A stretch of 7,577 nt of DNA from contig DAIMNI010000083.1 of the NCBI GenBank assembly GCA_036720245.1, positions 1 to 7,577 on the forward strand, written 5' to 3'. Below the pieces are notes generated by a model that made no database searches, was not told the origin of the DNA, and worked only from the letters and a program-made list of their open reading frames with translations. The translations under genes and the position numbers were made by a program. Below are positions 5,178 through 7,577 of this stretch, in pieces. The DNA is from JAAZMA01 sp036720245 (GTDB taxonomy: Bacteria; Bacillota; Clostridia; Tissierellales; Tepidimicrobiaceae). Positions within the stretch are counted from its first letter, which is position 1. Every line of letters begins with the position of its first letter.

Positions 5178-6186
5178 AGACCTTTTTCAAATGGCTAGTT
5201 TAATAATCATAGGGCTTGTATATCATATTTTTTTAGTCTTATACTTTTATAATATAAAATTGCTGTTATTTTCATTATTTACTTATTTTACTATTATATT
5301 AGTTTTATATTATAGCAAGAAAAGAGCTACTAACAAGTACATGGACTATATAAACATTTTAAATGACTCATTAACCTATTTAATCAATAAAGATTATCAA
5401 AAGATTAGCGAACTTCAAACTTTAGATGAAACATTTGATTCAAAAGTAAATCATAAAATACTAAGGCTATCCGAAATTTCTCAAGAAGAATCATTACGAG
5501 CTTTGAAAGAAAAGAAGAATTTACAAAGTTTAATTTCAGATGTTTCTCATCAAGTAAAAACTCCTATGACTAATTTGAATATGCTACAATCAGCTTTAGC
5601 TAAGGAAAAAATATCTAAAGAAGAGAGAGAAATACTATTGAAGTCTATGGATGGACAGTTGGATAAAATAGAATTTTTATTAGATTCTATGATTAAATCA
5701 TCAAGACTAGAAACTGGATTGATTCAATTAAAGAGGATTCCATCAAATTTATTTGACACCATTGCTAAAGCTATTTCTGGGATTACAGTAAAAGCAGAAA
5801 AAAATGGATTAGAAATAATTGTAGATTGTCCAGAAAAATATATTTTATTACATGATCAAAAATGGACAGCAGAAGCTCTATTTAACATATTGGAAAATGC
5901 AGTTAAATATTCACCAGAGAATACAAAAATAGAAATTAAAGTACATAGATGGGAGATGTACACAAAGATAGATATTATCGATGAAGGAATAGGAATTCCA
6001 GAAAAAGAATTTGGAAAGATTTTCCAAAGATTTTTTAGACTTGAAAACAGTTTCGACAAAGAGGGGGTAGGAATTGGACTTTATCTATCAAGGGAAATTA
6101 TCCAAAAGCAAGATGGCTATATAAAAGTAGCATCCGTTTTAGAAGAAGGTTCAGTTTTTTCAGTTTTTCTGCCCAATAATTTATAA
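5167..6186 (+). CDS. Intramembrane-sensing histidine kinase (BceS-like)
   Basis: This 339-residue membrane sensor kinase phosphorylates the adjacent regulator. Two transmembrane helices (about 7-28 and 30-49) are joined by only a few residues, so there is no extracellular sensor domain. That is the intramembrane-sensing architecture, whose members usually detect through a partner ABC transporter. Catalytic parts follow in order: H-box ISDVSHQVKTPMTNL with His128, N-box LFNILENAVKYS, G1 box DEGIGIP, an F-rich segment FQRFFRLENSF, and G2 box GVGIGLYLS. I chose the ATG at 5167, six bases after AGGGG at 5156-5160; the ATG at 5161 directly abuts that site. With this start it overlaps the regulator by 11 bp, so translation is probably coupled. 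A strong terminator follows directly. Confidence 0.93.
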   Translation: MQNRDLFQMASLIIIGLVYHIFLVLYFYNIKLLLFSLFTYFTIILVLYYSKKRATNKYMDYINILNDSLTYLINKDYQKISELQTLDETFDSKVNHKILRLSEISQEESLRALKEKKNLQSLISDVSHQVKTPMTNLNMLQSALAKEKISKEEREILLKSMDGQLDKIEFLLDSMIKSSRLETGLIQLKRIPSNLFDTIAKAISGITVKAEKNGLEIIVDCPEKYILLHDQKWTAEALFNILENAVKYSPENTKIEIKVHRWEMYTKIDIIDEGIGIPEKEFGKIFQRFFRLENSFDKEGVGIGLYLSREIIQKQDGYIKVASVLEEGSVFSVFLPNNL

Positions 6187-6196
6187 ATTGTATATT

Positions 6197-6241
6197 CAAT
6201 ACCAATTCTAACAAAAAATTTAGGATTGGTATTGCTTTTTT
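6197..6241 (+). terminator. Rho-independent terminator after the kinase gene
   Basis: CAATACCAATTCTAA (6197-6211) pairs with TTAGGATTGGTATTG (6220-6234), a 15-bp stem with one T-G pair and an eight-base A-rich loop. It is followed by C and six T residues (6236-6241). It starts 10 bp after the kinase stop and separates the two-component genes from the transporter genes. Confidence 0.92.
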
Positions 6242-6301
6242 AAATAAAAAATATTTTTGTTATATTTCTGTTAGGTTTACCTGATAATATTATCCCAAGA
6301 G
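6242..6301 (+). promoter_or_regulatory. Probable promoter region of the ABC transporter operon
   Basis: The terminator upstream means the transporter genes need their own promoter within about 60 bp. A small perfect dyad AGGTTTACCT (6273-6282) sits directly before a -10-like GATAAT (6283-6288). No -35 is found at the right spacing: TTGTTA at 6257-6262 is 20 bases away. A weak -35 next to a dyad fits activation by a response regulator, but this is inference from position. Confidence 0.35.
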
Positions 6302-6316
6302 AAGGAGGAATTAAGA

Positions 6317-6985
6317 ATGAATATATTGGAAGGAATAGATTTAAAAAAATATTATGGAGAAGAGCCTAATATTGTAGAAGCTTTAGATGGGGTAAATTTA
6401 ACTGTAACGAAAGGCGAATTTCTTGCTATCGTGGGAACTTCTGGGTCAGGGAAATCTACTTTATTAAATATGCTAGGAGGTTTAGATAATCCTACATCAG
6501 GAAGGGTAATTGTAAATGGTCAGGATATTTCTCAGCTATCCGATGATGAGTTAACTATTTTTAGAAGAAGAAATATAGGATTTGTTTTTCAAAATTTTAA
6601 TCTAGTGCCTATGTTAAATCTTTATGAAAATATTGTTCTACCATTGGATTTGGACGGAGAAACCATTGATGAAAAATATATAGAAGAAATAGTTCAATTA
6701 TTGAATTTAAAAGACAAAAAGCGAAGATTTCCCAATTACTTATCAGGGGGAGAGCAACAAAGAGGAGCTATAGCAAGAGCTTTGGTGACTAAGCCCTCCA
6801 TTGTTTTAGCAGATGAGCCTACTGGGAATTTAGACAGTAGAACTAGTGCAGAAGTTTTGGGGATTTTAAAAAGAAGTAGTGAAAAATTTAATCAAACTAT
6901 TGTGATGATTACCCATAATAATGAAATTGCTCAGTTAGCTGATCGTATAGTCCGAATTGAAGATGGAAGAATTTCTAATAGATAG
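6317..6985 (+). CDS. ABC transporter ATP-binding protein (MacB/LolD/BceA type)
   Basis: This 222-residue ATPase powers the adjacent FtsX-type permease. It has Walker A GTSGSGKST (40-48), Q-loop Gln92 in FVFQNFNLVP, signature YLSGGEQQR (141-149), Walker B SIVLADEPTGNLD with Asp166/Glu167, and the switch His200 in MITHNNEIA. The FNLVP segment and the DEPTGNLDS sequence are hallmarks of the lipoprotein/peptide-antibiotic exporter group rather than importers. The length is normal. AAGGAGG at 6302-6308, eight bases before ATG, supports the start. The permease starts 12 bp after its stop, so the two form an operon. The preceding two-component genes suggest inducible resistance to membrane- or cell-wall-active peptides (BceAB/VraDE-like role), which the sequence alone does not prove. 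Confidence 0.95.
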   Translation: MNILEGIDLKKYYGEEPNIVEALDGVNLTVTKGEFLAIVGTSGSGKSTLLNMLGGLDNPTSGRVIVNGQDISQLSDDELTIFRRRNIGFVFQNFNLVPMLNLYENIVLPLDLDGETIDEKYIEEIVQLLNLKDKKRRFPNYLSGGEQQRGAIARALVTKPSIVLADEPTGNLDSRTSAEVLGILKRSSEKFNQTIVMITHNNEIAQLADRIVRIEDGRISNR

Positions 6986-6997
6986 GGGGAAGGGCTT

Positions 6998-7577
6998 ATG
7001 ATAGCAAATAATAATAGAAAAATTATAGGAAAATTGGCTAATAGAAGTGTGAAATTTAATGGAACAAGAAATATCTTTGTATTAATAACTATTGTATTAT
7101 CTGTTTCCTTATTAGGTACTATGTCTCTTTCTCAATCAGCAAGGGGACAGAAAATTAAGGGACAGCTAGATATAGTGCAGCATGTTATCTATGAAAATAT
7201 CAGTGTAGGGCAGATTGAAAAATTAAAAGCCTCTGATGAAATAGATTTCTTAACTCTAGCAAAATTCGGTAATAGTTTTAAAATACAAAACAAAATGATT
7301 CGTCCAGTTTATTTTGAAAAGGATACAAAGAGCATAAAAACAAAAGCAATAGTAAAGGGAAGTTATCCAGAAAAATTAAACGAAATTGTAGTAGATAAAT
7401 CAATGCTAAATTTATATCCTAATTCAAAAAATATTGGAGATTCCATAAAAATAAAGTTTTTGGATGGTAGTGAAGAAGAGTTTATTATTAGTGGGTTTTA
7501 TGAGGAGGGAAATGAGAATTCCAGTATCTATACAATTTTATTTTCCAAGGAATATTCAGAAAATGGGGAGCAGTTAA
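6998..7577 (+). CDS. FtsX/MacB-type ABC transporter permease, N-terminal part, 3' end outside window
   Basis: The ATG at 6998 opens a frame that remains open to the window end (193 complete codons). It lies 12 bp after the ATPase stop, with purine-rich AGGGGGAAGGG just before it. A basic cytoplasmic start (KLANRSVKFNGTRN) leads into one hydrophobic helix (about 25-44, IFVLITIVLSVSLLGTMSL). A polar, probably extracellular domain follows, including KAIVKGSYPEKLNEIVVDKS and IGDSIKIKFLDGSEEEFIIS, which match the pattern of MacB-type periplasmic-core domains (a GxxPxxxNEIVV turn and an IGDxIxI strand). This is the usual start of FtsX-like permeases. The remaining membrane helices and total length lie outside the window, so BceB-type versus shorter MacB-type cannot be decided. 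Confidence 0.88.
   Translation, partial: MIANNNRKIIGKLANRSVKFNGTRNIFVLITIVLSVSLLGTMSLSQSARGQKIKGQLDIVQHVIYENISVGQIEKLKASDEIDFLTLAKFGNSFKIQNKMIRPVYFEKDTKSIKTKAIVKGSYPEKLNEIVVDKSMLNLYPNSKNIGDSIKIKFLDGSEEEFIISGFYEEGNENSSIYTILFSKEYSENGEQL

Noticed and set aside
1..7577. CRISPR array, tRNA, rRNA, integron attC-like repeats
   Set aside because: Reading through the intergenic regions showed no regularly spaced repeats, no tRNA-like cloverleaf and no repeated inter-gene sites.

Overview
The window is AT-rich (about one third G+C by eye). Its genes are short, all on the + strand, and mostly preceded by strong AGGAGG-type ribosome sites, with GTG used as a start twice. This points to a low-GC Bacillota, most likely a member of the Clostridia; the species cannot be fixed from the sequence. 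I found no convincing minus-strand gene.

Three regions are visible. (1) Bases 1-510 are the right-hand part of an IS200/IS605-type element: the C-terminal part of a TnpB RNA-guided nuclease, a structured non-coding 3' region expected to give its guide (omega) RNA, and the terminal hairpin ending in TTCAC. (2) Bases 511-4300 are an accessory patch of small, separately translated enzymes: a GNAT acetyltransferase, a Nudix hydrolase, a second GNAT, a SAM-dependent methyltransferase and a third GNAT. Between them lie two decayed genes. One is an N-terminal fragment that reads like a streptothricin acetyltransferase (Sat4-like), with an amber stop where a Trp is expected. The other is the C-terminal tail of an APH(3')-type aminoglycoside phosphotransferase, joined in frame behind the Nudix stop codon. 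The patch looks like a partly eroded collection of small-molecule-modifying genes beside a transposon. (3) Bases 4300-7577 hold a response regulator, a sensor kinase with almost no extracellular loop, an ABC ATPase and the start of an FtsX/MacB-type permease. This layout is typical of Firmicute modules that sense and resist cell-envelope-active peptides.

In region 3 the regulator and kinase overlap by 11 bases and are translationally coupled. A strong intrinsic terminator follows the kinase, so the transporter genes probably have their own promoter, plausibly controlled by the regulator. A large inverted repeat and a promoter overlapped by a dyad sit just before the regulator. No clearly new system is evident. 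The observations most worth a second look are the two resistance-gene remnants, the guide sequence implied by the TnpB element, and the dyad-overlapped promoter of the two-component system.
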